A DNA stretch of 64,000 bases from CAZDQL01 sp964507325 (GTDB taxonomy: Bacteria; Planctomycetota; UBA1135; GCA-002686595), in assembly GCA_964507325.1 (NCBI GenBank), contig CAZDQL010000023.1:10156-74155 (forward strand). The letters are read 5' to 3'. A program made the position numbers and the translations under genes. Position 1 is the first letter of the stretch; the number at the start of each line of letters is the position of its first letter. Under the pieces are notes generated by a model. It searched no databases, had not been told where the DNA came from, and saw nothing but the letters and a program-made list of their open reading frames with translations. This document shows positions 35,610 through 43,309 of this stretch, in pieces.

Positions 35610-37049
35610 TCAAGGGCGGTGGTAGACCTCCAAATCCAGGTCCCGACCCTCCAGATGCACGTCGAAGCGCCGCACGAGCCGGCACTCCTCGCGCAGGAAA
35701 GCGGCGAAATCACGGCGTTCTTGCCTACCCCAGAGCTGTAGGAAATCGGGGCGCACCACCAGCCAGAGCGCCCGCTCGCCGCGGGCCAGGGGAGCCCAGC
35801 TGTAGGGTCGGGTACGGTCGATCCAGACCACCGACCGCGGGTGGCGCAGGTCGGTGGAGCCCGGGCGCAGGTAGTACTCCCCCACCGGCCCCTGCATTCC
35901 CGCCACGGCGTCCCCCTCCGCGCGCAGCTCGTCGACCAGCCCGTAGGCCTCCCTCCAGCGCGGGCGCTCCCCGTGCCGCACGCCGAAGTAGAGCCCCGAG
36001 CCCGCCCCCGGCGCCGCCGCCAGCAGCGCCACCAGGGCCAGCCGCGCTCCCGCGGAGCGGGCCAGCGGGGCCGACTCCAAGGGCCAGACGGCGAGCAGGG
36101 CCACGAAGGGCATCGCGACGAAGACGTACTGCGCCGAGCCCTGGGCGAAGGCCGCGGCGGCGGTCGCCGCGCCCCCGACGAGGAGGGGGATCAGGAGCGC
36201 GAGCAGGCCCGGGAAGTCGCGCTCCCGGAGGATCGCGATCCCGCCCACGAGGGCCCCCACCGCCAGGGTGGGAGTCAGGAAGAAGGCGGTGCTCTGCGCC
36301 AGGTGCAGGACGCTCGCCAGAGGGTCCACCGGCTTCATCTCGGCGTAGCGGCCAAAGGCACCCCCCACCCAGGCCAGGCTGGCCAGGACGACCAACGCCC
36401 CGACCAACGCGAGCACACCAGCGGCCCGGCGCGCAGGCGCGTCCCCGCTGCGCGCCAGGCGGGCGGCGATCCATGGAGCGAAGGCCAGGGCCCCCGTCAG
36501 GAGCGCCGCCTGCAACTGCAACGTCGTCCCCGCGGCGACCACCACCAGGCCCGCCAGGGCGGTGACGCGACGTCCGCCGAGCAGCCCGCGCAGGCAGAGG
36601 CCGGTGCCGAGCAGGGCGGGGACCTCGACCAGGGTGTAGAAGCGGGCGTTCTGGGACCAGTAGAGCTGCCAGGGGGAGAGGGCCACCAGGAAGGCCGCCA
36701 GCGCCGCGCGCCGATCGCCCGCCGCGGGGCGGAAGGCCCAGAAGGTGAGCGGAATCACCAGCCACCCCGCCAGGGCGGGCGCCAGGCGCAGGGCGAGCTC
36801 GTCGGTGCGGCCCCCGAGGAGCTCGGCCGTGGCTCGGATGACGGCGTAGGCGAGGGGGTTGTAGTTTCCGGCCCCGTGCCAGCCGTCCGCTAGGGTGAGG
36901 CACTCGTCGTACCAGAGGCTCCAGTCCCCCAGGCGGTGGAAGCGCGCCAGCCCCACCAGGCAGGCGAGGAGGAGCCAGGCGGCCCCACCCCTCCCGCTCG
37001 GGACGGGGGCCTCTGAGGCCCGGACGGCAGTGGGAGGGGGCTCGACCAT
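35610..37049 (-). CDS. GT39/ArnT-like multi-spanning membrane glycosyltransferase
   Basis: A 479-residue integral membrane protein. It has an early acidic motif DWSLWYDECLTLADGW (about residue 42) matching the first-loop DE motif of GT-C enzymes that use lipid-linked sugars. About 10-11 membrane helices follow (AWLLLACLVGLARF, AGWLVIPLTFWAF, GVLALVGALVVLASLAWVG, FPGLLALLIPLLVGGAAT). A soluble C-terminal part of about 120 residues comes last. It probably adds a sugar to protein or lipid on the outer face of the inner membrane. The start at 37049 gives a usual-length N-terminus. Single gene, divergent from the PEGA lipoprotein gene. Confidence 0.72.
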   Translation of the reverse strand: MVEPPPTAVRASEAPVPSGRGGAAWLLLACLVGLARFHRLGDWSLWYDECLTLADGWHGAGNYNPLAYAVIRATAELLGGRTDELALRLAPALAGWLVIPLTFWAFRPAAGDRRAALAAFLVALSPWQLYWSQNARFYTLVEVPALLGTGLCLRGLLGGRRVTALAGLVVVAAGTTLQLQAALLTGALAFAPWIAARLARSGDAPARRAAGVLALVGALVVLASLAWVGGAFGRYAEMKPVDPLASVLHLAQSTAFFLTPTLAVGALVGGIAILRERDFPGLLALLIPLLVGGAATAAAAFAQGSAQYVFVAMPFVALLAVWPLESAPLARSAGARLALVALLAAAPGAGSGLYFGVRHGERPRWREAYGLVDELRAEGDAVAGMQGPVGEYYLRPGSTDLRHPRSVVWIDRTRPYSWAPLARGERALWLVVRPDFLQLWGRQERRDFAAFLREECRLVRRFDVHLEGRDLDLEVYHRP

Positions 37050-37141
37050 CGTCGCTCTCAAGAAGGGTCCCACACCGAGTCGAGGAAGTCCAACGGGGGG
37101 CGCGCTTGCGCCCCCTACCCCACACCTCGACAATCGCCCCC

Positions 37142-37531
37142 ATGCTCCGCCGGTCCCTCCTCGTCGCCGCCCTGGTGACCCTCGGCTGCTCCGCCCCGCG
37201 GCCGGTGCACTTCTCCTCCAGCCCACCGGGAGCGCGCATCGCGATCGACGGCACCGACTCGGGTCTCGTGACCCCCTGCCTGATCCAACTGGAGGACGCC
37301 TCCTCTCGCGAGGTCGACTTCCTGCTCACCGGCTACCGGCCGGCCAGGCGCATCCTGGTGATTCGCGGCCGCACGGAGGTGGTCTTCTGGCGCGAGTGCG
37401 TCGGCGACCCCCGCACCTGGTGCTTCCCCCTGTGGTTGGGGTCCAAGGACTTCTTCAAGCCGATCCAGAGTTTCGGTGGCGAGTCCCCGCGCCGGGTCCA
37501 CGTGCACCTCGAGCGGGTGACGGACGGGTAG
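37142..37531 (+). CDS. Lipoprotein with PEGA domain
   Basis: A 129-residue protein. SLLVAALVTLGCSAPRP gives a lipobox (TLGC) with lipidation at about residue 16. The following run HFSSSPPGARIAIDGTDSGLVTPCLIQL is a PEGA domain, a surface module often binding cell wall or other proteins. A second part is rich in Trp and Phe (WRECVGDPRTWCFPLWLG). Function unknown; probably envelope structural. Only 4 bp separate it from gmhB, so they share a transcript. Confidence 0.7.
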   Translation: MLRRSLLVAALVTLGCSAPRPVHFSSSPPGARIAIDGTDSGLVTPCLIQLEDASSREVDFLLTGYRPARRILVIRGRTEVVFWRECVGDPRTWCFPLWLGSKDFFKPIQSFGGESPRRVHVHLERVTDG

Positions 37532-37535
37532 AGAG

Positions 37536-38102
37536 ATGACCCGCCCCGCCGTCTTCCTCGACCGCGACGGCACCCTCAACCGCGAGGTGGACTTCCTCGG
37601 CGATCCCGAGCAGTTGGAGATGCTGCCGGGGGTGATCGAGGCGCTGCGCCGGCTGGCGCAGGCGGGCTACGCCCTGGTGGTCGTCACCAACCAGAGCGGC
37701 GTGGCGCGCGGCTTCTTCGACGAGGCGCGCATGCAGGAGGTCAACGCGGCCCTCTCAGCGGCCCTCGAGCGCGGCGGAGTCGAGCTCGACCACGTGGCGA
37801 GCTGCCCGCACCACCCCACCGTCGGCGAGCCCCCCTACCGCCGCGACTGCGAGTGCCGGAAGCCCAAGCCGGGGATGCTCCTCGACGCGGCGCGGCTCCT
37901 CGACCTGGAGCTCGCCGCGAGCTGGATCGTGGGCGACAGCGAGCGCGACCTCGCGGCGGGGAGCGCCGCCGGGGTGCGCGGGATCCTGGTCGCCAGCGGC
38001 AAGGGCGCGGCGGAGTACGAGCGCCTGCGCGCGGCGGGGCGGGAGCCGGAGCACTACTGCCGGGACCTGGAGGAGGCGGCGGCGCTGGTGCTCGGCGGGT
38101 AG
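37536..38102 (+). CDS. gmhB: D,D-heptose 1,7-bisphosphate 7-phosphatase (HAD family)
   Basis: A 188-residue HAD phosphatase. Motif I is FLDRDGTLNREVDFLG (residues 7-22), motif II VVVTNQSGVARGFF, and motif III WIVGDSERDLAAGSAAG. The zinc-binding loop CPHHPTVGEPPYRRDCECRKPKPGM is cut here to its key residues: the Cys-x-His pair and the Cys-x-Cys pair, diagnostic for GmhB as opposed to histidinol phosphatase alone. It makes ADP-heptose precursors for lipopolysaccharide or glycoprotein sugars. The other heptose genes are not in the window. Confidence 0.8.
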   Translation: MTRPAVFLDRDGTLNREVDFLGDPEQLEMLPGVIEALRRLAQAGYALVVVTNQSGVARGFFDEARMQEVNAALSAALERGGVELDHVASCPHHPTVGEPPYRRDCECRKPKPGMLLDAARLLDLELAASWIVGDSERDLAAGSAAGVRGILVASGKGAAEYERLRAAGREPEHYCRDLEEAAALVLGG

Positions 38103-38118
38103 CCGGCCCGGGCGACCC

Positions 38119-38790
38119 TCAATCCCCCTTGCGCTGCACCCTCCGGAAGGGGTGGGCGAAGTTGGCCAGGGACTGCGCGCTGCGCGACTGCACCCACACC
38201 TTGCCGCGGCCGGAGAAGCGCAACAGGATCTGGTCGCCGAAGAGGAAGGAGCGGATGCGGCGGGCGCGGGTCAGGCGGTAGTCCAGGGTCGGCTCCCAGG
38301 CCACGGCGTAGCCGTTGTCGACGATGTACTCCCCGTCCACCTCGATCTCCTGGATGTCGCCGTAGGCGTGGAAGAAGAGCATCCCGGTGCCGGTGCAGCG
38401 CAGGATGAAGAGCCCCTCGTTGAAGAAGCCCTTGAGCCCCCCCCACTTGGAATCGCAGGTCACCCCCGGGTCGGAGGCGAGATAGGCCCCCTTCTCGAGG
38501 AAGAGCTCGGCGTCCACCAGCGGGTAGGCCACCAGGTCCCCCGCGCACCCCGGCGCCAGGGCGACGCGGGCGCCCTCGCCGGTGGCGCTGTAGGTGTTCT
38601 GGAAGAAGCTCTCCCCGGTCAGGAACTTGCGCTTGAGGCCCTTCAGGACGCCCCCCCGGGTGGAGGTCTTGGTGTCGACCGGCCCCTCCATCCAGGCCAT
38701 CGCCCCGGAGTCGGCCACGATGCGCTCGCCGGCGGCGAGCTCCACCTCGAGCAGGCTGTAGCTCGGTTTGTACTGGATCGAGTATTCCAC
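38119..38790 (-). CDS. AIM24-family protein, copy 1 (last in operon)
   Basis: A 223-residue all-beta protein of the AIM24/TIGR00266 family, with the conserved VADSGAMAWMEG near residue 25, SFFQNTYSATGEGARVALA and a Phe/Gly-rich core GFFNEGLFILRCTGTGMLFF. No signal peptide, so cytoplasmic or membrane-associated. The yeast AIM24 protein is mitochondrial, and the bacterial function is not established. It starts 19 bp after copy 2 ends. About 25-35% identity between the copies is expected by eye; not computed. Confidence 0.85.
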   Translation of the reverse strand: MEYSIQYKPSYSLLEVELAAGERIVADSGAMAWMEGPVDTKTSTRGGVLKGLKRKFLTGESFFQNTYSATGEGARVALAPGCAGDLVAYPLVDAELFLEKGAYLASDPGVTCDSKWGGLKGFFNEGLFILRCTGTGMLFFHAYGDIQEIEVDGEYIVDNGYAVAWEPTLDYRLTRARRIRSFLFGDQILLRFSGRGKVWVQSRSAQSLANFAHPFRRVQRKGD

Positions 38791-38809
38791 GTTGCCTTCT
38801 CCTCTCTTC

Positions 38810-39505
38810 CTACTGGCGGCGCGGCGGCAGGTGCTTGCCCAGGCGGCTGCCGAATTCCTTGGGGTTGTGGGACTGCACGAAGAGGCGCCCCCGGCCGGAG
38901 AAGCGCATCACGATCCCCTCGCCGGCCAGGAAGGAATGCACCCAGGACGAACCGGTCTTGGAGAGCCGGTAGGAGAGGCTCGACTCGAAGGCCACCACGT
39001 GCCCGCTGTCGACGATCAGCTCCCCGTCCACCGGCACCTCGCTGATGCGGCCGTAGGCGTTGACCAGGAGCTCGCCGCTGCCGCTGACCTCCACGAAGAA
39101 GAGGTTCTCCCCACCGAAGAGCCCCTTCAGTCCCTGGAAGCGCAGGTCCAGGGCCAGATCAGCGTCGGAGCCCAGGTAGCTGCCCCCGGCGCACAACCAG
39201 GAGGCGGAGCCGTCGAGGCGGATCAGCTCCACCTGGCCCTGCAAGGTCGGCGAGAGCCCCACCTCCCCCTCGCCGTCGTCGGTGGTGCGGTAGGTGGAGA
39301 GGAAGAAGCTGTCGCCGCCCAAGAGGCGCTTCACCCCCGCCAGCAACCCGCCGCCCCCGCCGCGCTTGGGGCGCGTGGTGACGTCGATGTCGATGTTGCT
39401 CGAGGCGCGGAACATGGCGCCGGAGTCGGACTGGAAGGCGTCTCCCGGCCCCAGGTGGACCAGGGCGGAGTGGAAGGCGCCGTTGGGCAGAATCTCGGTG
39501 CGCAT
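38810..39505 (-). CDS. AIM24-family protein, copy 2
   Basis: A 231-residue AIM24-family protein. Shared landmarks are FQSDSGAMFRASS, DSFFLSTYRTTDDGEGEVGL, LKGLFGGENLFFVEVSGSGE and RFSGRGRLFVQSHNP. The C-terminal basic tail LGKHLPPRRQ is unlike the other copies. It starts 4 bp after copy 3 ends, so all three are surely co-translated from one mRNA. Function unknown. Confidence 0.85.
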   Translation of the reverse strand: MRTEILPNGAFHSALVHLGPGDAFQSDSGAMFRASSNIDIDVTTRPKRGGGGGLLAGVKRLLGGDSFFLSTYRTTDDGEGEVGLSPTLQGQVELIRLDGSASWLCAGGSYLGSDADLALDLRFQGLKGLFGGENLFFVEVSGSGELLVNAYGRISEVPVDGELIVDSGHVVAFESSLSYRLSKTGSSWVHSFLAGEGIVMRFSGRGRLFVQSHNPKEFGSRLGKHLPPRRQ

Positions 39506-39509
39506 GTCG

Positions 39510-40169
39510 TCACCCCACGCAGAAGGGAGAGAGCCAACCGGCGGTGGCGGGCAGGTTGCGCGTCTGCAGCCACAGCTTGCCGCTGCCGCGGAACCTCATC
39601 GTCAAGCCCTCGCCGGAGAAGAGGGTGCTCTTGATCCCCCCCATGCCGCCGATCGTGTACTCGATCCCCGGCTCCCAGGCGACCGCATGGCCGGTGTCCA
39701 CCGTCATCTCGCCGTCCAGGTCACGCTCTACGACGGCGCCGTAGGCGTTGAAGTAGAGCTCCCCCTGCCCCTCGGCACGCAAGAGGAAGGCCCCCTCGCT
39801 GCTGAAGAGGGCGCGCAGCCCCCCGAAGCGCGTGCGCAGCCTGACGCCAGGGGTGCAGGCCAGGAAGCAGGCGGCGGTCAGGTAGAGCGCATCGCCATCC
39901 AGACGGCGGTGCAGGACGGTCCCGGGGAGCGAAGGGGATAGCGCCAGCTCGCCCCCCATCGGCCCGCTGTACTCGCCGACGAAGAAGGACTCCCCGCCGA
40001 AGAGCTTGCGCCCCATGGCGGGCAGCACTCCGCCCAGGGTGCGGGTCTTGAGCTCGAGCTCGGGCGACACGCGGCTCATCGCCCCACTCTCGATCAGTAT
40101 CTTTTCACCCGACGCCAGGCGCACCGCGAGCTCGCCGTAGTCGGGATTGCCCAGGATCTGATGCTCCAT
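39510..40169 (-). CDS. AIM24-family protein, copy 3 (first of the three)
   Basis: A 219-residue AIM24-family protein with LIESGAMSRVSPELELKT, ESFFVGEYSGPMGGELAL, FSSEGAFLLRAEGQGELYF and FRGSGKLWLQTRNLP. It follows the FemAB-like gene by 32 bp on the same strand. The ATG at 40169 gives the usual AIM24 N-terminus. Three adjacent, clearly diverged paralogues suggest that they form a hetero-oligomer, but this is inference. Confidence 0.85.
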   Translation of the reverse strand: MEHQILGNPDYGELAVRLASGEKILIESGAMSRVSPELELKTRTLGGVLPAMGRKLFGGESFFVGEYSGPMGGELALSPSLPGTVLHRRLDGDALYLTAACFLACTPGVRLRTRFGGLRALFSSEGAFLLRAEGQGELYFNAYGAVVERDLDGEMTVDTGHAVAWEPGIEYTIGGMGGIKSTLFSGEGLTMRFRGSGKLWLQTRNLPATAGWLSPFCVG

Positions 40170-40201
40170 GCCGCCAGGGTACGCGCCGCACCCTGCGGGC
40201 G

Positions 40202-41251
40202 CTACGGCAGGTAGCGTGAAGCGCGCGTCGACAGGCGGCGCGTCAACCACAGGGGCAGACGCCGCCACGTGTCCTGCAGGACGCGTGTCTTGGGGTTCGA
40301 CGGGTTGAAGTTGGGGGGCGCGTCGTCCTTCACCAACCGGTAGCGGTAAGGCAGGTCCTGGGGTTCGAAGCCCTGGTGCACCTTGAAGCGGAAGGCCCCC
40401 GAGTCCTTGCGGCTGCGTCCGAAATCGAACTTCGTGAAGCCCTGCTCGATGGCCCACTCCTGCAGGGCCAGGTACATGAAGTTGCTGGTCGAGTAGCTGC
40501 GGTCCGCCCCCGGAGTGGTGCCCGAGTAGTAGGCGAGCAGGGTATCCCCGTGCAGGAAGGACATCACCGCCGCCAGGGGCTCGTTCCCGCGCCGCACCAG
40601 GTGGACGGTCCAGCGCCCCGGGAGCTCCTCCTGCAGCGCCCGGAAGAAGCTCTCCGGCAGGCCGGGAGAGCCCAGGGCGCGCTTGTTGAGATGGAAGAGG
40701 CGCACCAGGTCGGCCAGGAACCAGGCCCCCTCGTCCAGCTCCAGACCGTGGCGCTTGCGTGCCTTGCGCGCCTCGGCGCGCGCCTTCTTCGGCATGCCGG
40801 CCAGGACTGCGGCGGGTTCGCCGGGGAGCTGCTTCTCGAAGGTGGCGTAGAGGTCGGAGGTCGCCCATCCATCCAGGTCGAGCTCCCGGCGGGTGCGCAG
40901 CTCGAGCCGCCCGAACCGCTCCTCGACGGCGCTGTGCTCGGCGGCGACCAAGAGCGCCGCCTCGACGTCGGCGTCGACCCCCGCGGGTCCGCCGTAGACG
41001 GCGTAGGGCACCGAGATCAGGTTGCGGCCGCCGCGCAGCCCGCGGCACTCCACCAGGGGCAGGACCCCAACCAACTCCTCGCCGCGAAAGGCCAGAAGAT
41101 CCCGTCCGCGGTGACGCATCACCCGCTCCACCGCCCGGCGCCAACCCGCCAGGTGGAAGAAGCTCGCGCTCGGGGTCTCCAGGACGAAGGCGTCGCGCGT
41201 GTCGTCGTCCGCGGGGGTCGAGGGTCGGATGGTGAGGCCGGCGGCGATCAT
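40202..41251 (-). CDS. FemAB-like acyltransferase (GNAT fold), exosortase-associated type
   Basis: A 349-residue protein of two GNAT-like halves. The run SASFFHLAGWRRAVERVMRH and then LISVPYAVYGGPAG near the N-terminus is typical of FemAB-like proteins found with PEP-CTERM/exosortase polysaccharide loci. Later runs are SFLHGDTLLAYYSGTTPG, SNFMYLALQEWAIEQGFTKF and FDFGRSRKDSGAFRFK. Members use aminoacyl-tRNA or acyl-CoA donors to modify peptidoglycan or polysaccharide. The ATG overlaps the stop of the upstream GT2 gene, so it acts with those enzymes. The donor is unknown, and no exosortase is in the window. Confidence 0.78.
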   Translation of the reverse strand: MIAAGLTIRPSTPADDDTRDAFVLETPSASFFHLAGWRRAVERVMRHRGRDLLAFRGEELVGVLPLVECRGLRGGRNLISVPYAVYGGPAGVDADVEAALLVAAEHSAVEERFGRLELRTRRELDLDGWATSDLYATFEKQLPGEPAAVLAGMPKKARAEARKARKRHGLELDEGAWFLADLVRLFHLNKRALGSPGLPESFFRALQEELPGRWTVHLVRRGNEPLAAVMSFLHGDTLLAYYSGTTPGADRSYSTSNFMYLALQEWAIEQGFTKFDFGRSRKDSGAFRFKVHQGFEPQDLPYRYRLVKDDAPPNFNPSNPKTRVLQDTWRRLPLWLTRRLSTRASRYLP

Positions 41252-42204
41252 TCGTGGATGCGTTCGATTCGATACTCGCGCAGGTTCTTCGCCTGCGTGA
41301 AGATGATGATCTCCCCCACCAAACCGAAGCCCACGATCTGGACTCCGAGCAGGAAGAGCAGCACCCCGATCAGGAACAGGGGGCGCTGATAGAGCCCCGA
41401 ATCCCCTGCCCAGAACAAGCGCTGCGCGACCTCCCAGGCCACCACCGCGCCGCCGAGCAGCATCCCCGCGCCACCCAGGGCGCCGAAGAAGCGCAACGGC
41501 TTGTGGGTGAACTTGGTCAGGAACATCACCGCCAGGATGTCGAGGCCGCGGCGGGCGTAGACCGCGGGACCGAAGATGCCCGCCGTGCCGCGCTCCTGCA
41601 GGTGGCGCACCGCCACCTCCTCGACCAGGAAGCCCTGGTTGTGGGCGATCGCCGGCAGGTAGCGGTACATGTGCCCGTAGATGGTGAGCTGCTCCAGGAC
41701 GTCGCGCCGGATCACGCGCAGGGTGCAGTTCAGGTCGTGGAACTGGGCCCCCACCAGGTGCCGCAGGACGAAGTTGAAGGCCGCCGACTGCCACTGGTTC
41801 AGGCGCGCGTCGATGCGTTCCTTGCGCCAGGCGGCCGCCAGGTCGGCGCCCCCATCGATGCGCTCGAAGAGCCGCCCCAGGTCGTGGGGGTCGACCTGCA
41901 CGTACTGGGGCGAGGTCATGATCAGCTGGCCGCGCGCGTGGTCGAAGGCGGAGGTGAGGCAGACCGACTCGCCGAAGGGCTTGTGCAGGGCGATGGTGCG
42001 CACCTTCTGGTCGGTGCGCTCCTGCAGCGCCAGGCCCGCCTCCCACGGCTGGCCCTTGACCCCGTCGAAGACGAGCAGCGCCTCCCAGCTGCGCCCCAAC
42101 CGGTCCAGCTCACGGCCCAGGGCTGCGATCACCTCCTCCACCTCGGCCTCGAGGTCGAGCACCGGGACCACGATGGTGACTTCGGGGGTCTGCTCGGCGC
42201 TCAT
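41248..42204 (-). CDS. GT2 glycosyltransferase with C-terminal membrane helices (second of pair)
   Basis: A 318-residue GT2 enzyme of the polyprenyl-phosphate glycosyltransferase type. GT-A core: VTIVVPVLDLEAEVEEVI and then LIMTSPQYVQVDPHDLGRL, where the usual DXD is replaced by SPQYVQVDP. Two C-terminal membrane helices are FFGALGGAGMLLGGAVVAW and FLIGVLLFLLGVQIVGFGLVG. The missing canonical Asp in the first metal motif may mean altered or lost catalysis. Overlaps neighbours by 4 bp at both ends. Confidence 0.78.
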   Translation of the reverse strand: MSAEQTPEVTIVVPVLDLEAEVEEVIAALGRELDRLGRSWEALLVFDGVKGQPWEAGLALQERTDQKVRTIALHKPFGESVCLTSAFDHARGQLIMTSPQYVQVDPHDLGRLFERIDGGADLAAAWRKERIDARLNQWQSAAFNFVLRHLVGAQFHDLNCTLRVIRRDVLEQLTIYGHMYRYLPAIAHNQGFLVEEVAVRHLQERGTAGIFGPAVYARRGLDILAVMFLTKFTHKPLRFFGALGGAGMLLGGAVVAWEVAQRLFWAGDSGLYQRPLFLIGVLLFLLGVQIVGFGLVGEIIIFTQAKNLREYRIERIHE

Positions 42205-43166
42205 CCCCGTGGCTCCGTGTGCAGAGGCTCGTAGGAGCGGCGGCCGTGGATCCCGCTGGCCTTGACCACCAGCTCCGCCAGGAGGCCCAGCATCAGGAAG
42301 TAGACGCAGGCCATCGTCAGGAGCAGGAAGGTCAGCAGCGCCGCCTGTCCCCAGTTGTTGTTGAAAGTCACCTCACCCGAGTGCAGGAGCACGTTGGCCA
42401 CGAAGCCCAGGGTGGCCACCGCGAAGGGCGCCGCCAGGAAGGCGAAGTAGGTCAGTGGGGAGCGCGAGAAGGAGGCGATCATCTTGATCGCCAGGAGGTC
42501 GACCGCCACCCGCACGGCGCGCGAGATCCCGTACTTGCTCTCCCCGTAGCGGCGCGGGCGGTGGGAGACCACCACCTCGGAGATGCGCGCCCCGCTGCCC
42601 ATGGCGAGCACCGGCAGGAAGCGGTGCTGCTCCGAGTAGATGGGCAGGTTCTCGACCAGCTCGCGCCGGAAGGCCTTCAAGGTGCAGCCGGTGTCGTGCA
42701 CCTGGGCGCCGGTGACGCGGGCGATCAGTCGGTTGGCCGCGATCGACGGCACCCGCCGCAGCCAGAAGCCGTCGCGCCGGTCCCTGCGCCAGCCGACGAC
42801 GATGTCGTAGCCGCGCTCGAGCTCGGACACCAGGGCCGGGACGTTCTCGGGGGGGTTCTGCAGGTCGGCGTCCATGGTGACGACGATCTCGCCGCGGCTG
42901 TTCTCGAAGCCGGCCGCCATGGCGGGGGTCTGGCCGCAGTTGCGCCGGAAGCGGATCACGCGCACGTGGGGGTCGTCGCGGTAGAGCTCCTGGAGCACGG
43001 CGTAGGAGCCGTCCCGGGAGCGATCGTCCACGTAGACCACCTCCCAGGGGCGCCCCATGCCCCCCACGTGCTCCACGATCTCCTGGTGCAGCTCCGGCAG
43101 GCTCTGCTCCTCGTCGTACACGGGCACGACGACGGAGATCTCGGGCGGGGTGCCGGGACGGGTCAT
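42201..43166 (-). CDS. GT2 polyprenyl-phosphate glycosyltransferase (ArnC/DPM1-like, first of pair)
   Basis: A 321-residue GT2 enzyme. It has EISVVVPVYDEEQSLPELH at the start, VVYVDDRSRDGSYAVLQ, the metal motif IVVTMDADLQNPPENVP, and SHRPRRYGESKYGISR, all intact as in ArnC or dolichyl-phosphate mannosyltransferases. Two C-terminal helices are at about 235-300. It probably transfers a sugar onto undecaprenyl phosphate at the inner membrane. The ATG at 43166 is chosen because EISVVVPVYDEEQ should be near the N-terminus. First gene of a six-gene - strand operon ending with the AIM24 copies. Confidence 0.85.
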   Translation of the reverse strand: MTRPGTPPEISVVVPVYDEEQSLPELHQEIVEHVGGMGRPWEVVYVDDRSRDGSYAVLQELYRDDPHVRVIRFRRNCGQTPAMAAGFENSRGEIVVTMDADLQNPPENVPALVSELERGYDIVVGWRRDRRDGFWLRRVPSIAANRLIARVTGAQVHDTGCTLKAFRRELVENLPIYSEQHRFLPVLAMGSGARISEVVVSHRPRRYGESKYGISRAVRVAVDLLAIKMIASFSRSPLTYFAFLAAPFAVATLGFVANVLLHSGEVTFNNNWGQAALLTFLLLTMACVYFLMLGLLAELVVKASGIHGRRSYEPLHTEPRG

Positions 43167-43274
43167 GGGGCGATTGTCCTCTGCGAGGAGGGCGACGTGA
43201 AGCGCGACGCCGCCGCCTCTCCTTCGAGAGGGGGCCCCGCTGAAGTGGAGCCAAAGGGCGTTCGATGCGACTCC

Positions 43275-43301
43275 TTGGAGCGGCGGGGCCAGCGGTATAG
43301 A
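43275..43301 (+). promoter_or_regulatory. Possible sigma-70-like promoter giving a leaderless mRNA
   Basis: TTGGAG at 43275-43280 and TATAGA at 43296-43301 are separated by 15 bp, slightly short of the usual 17. The ATG of the next gene is at 43310, only 8 bp beyond the -10 box, so transcription would start at or next to the start codon. No ribosome binding site is seen. Weak evidence, by eye only. Confidence 0.2.
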
Positions 43302-43309
43302 GTCTGTCC

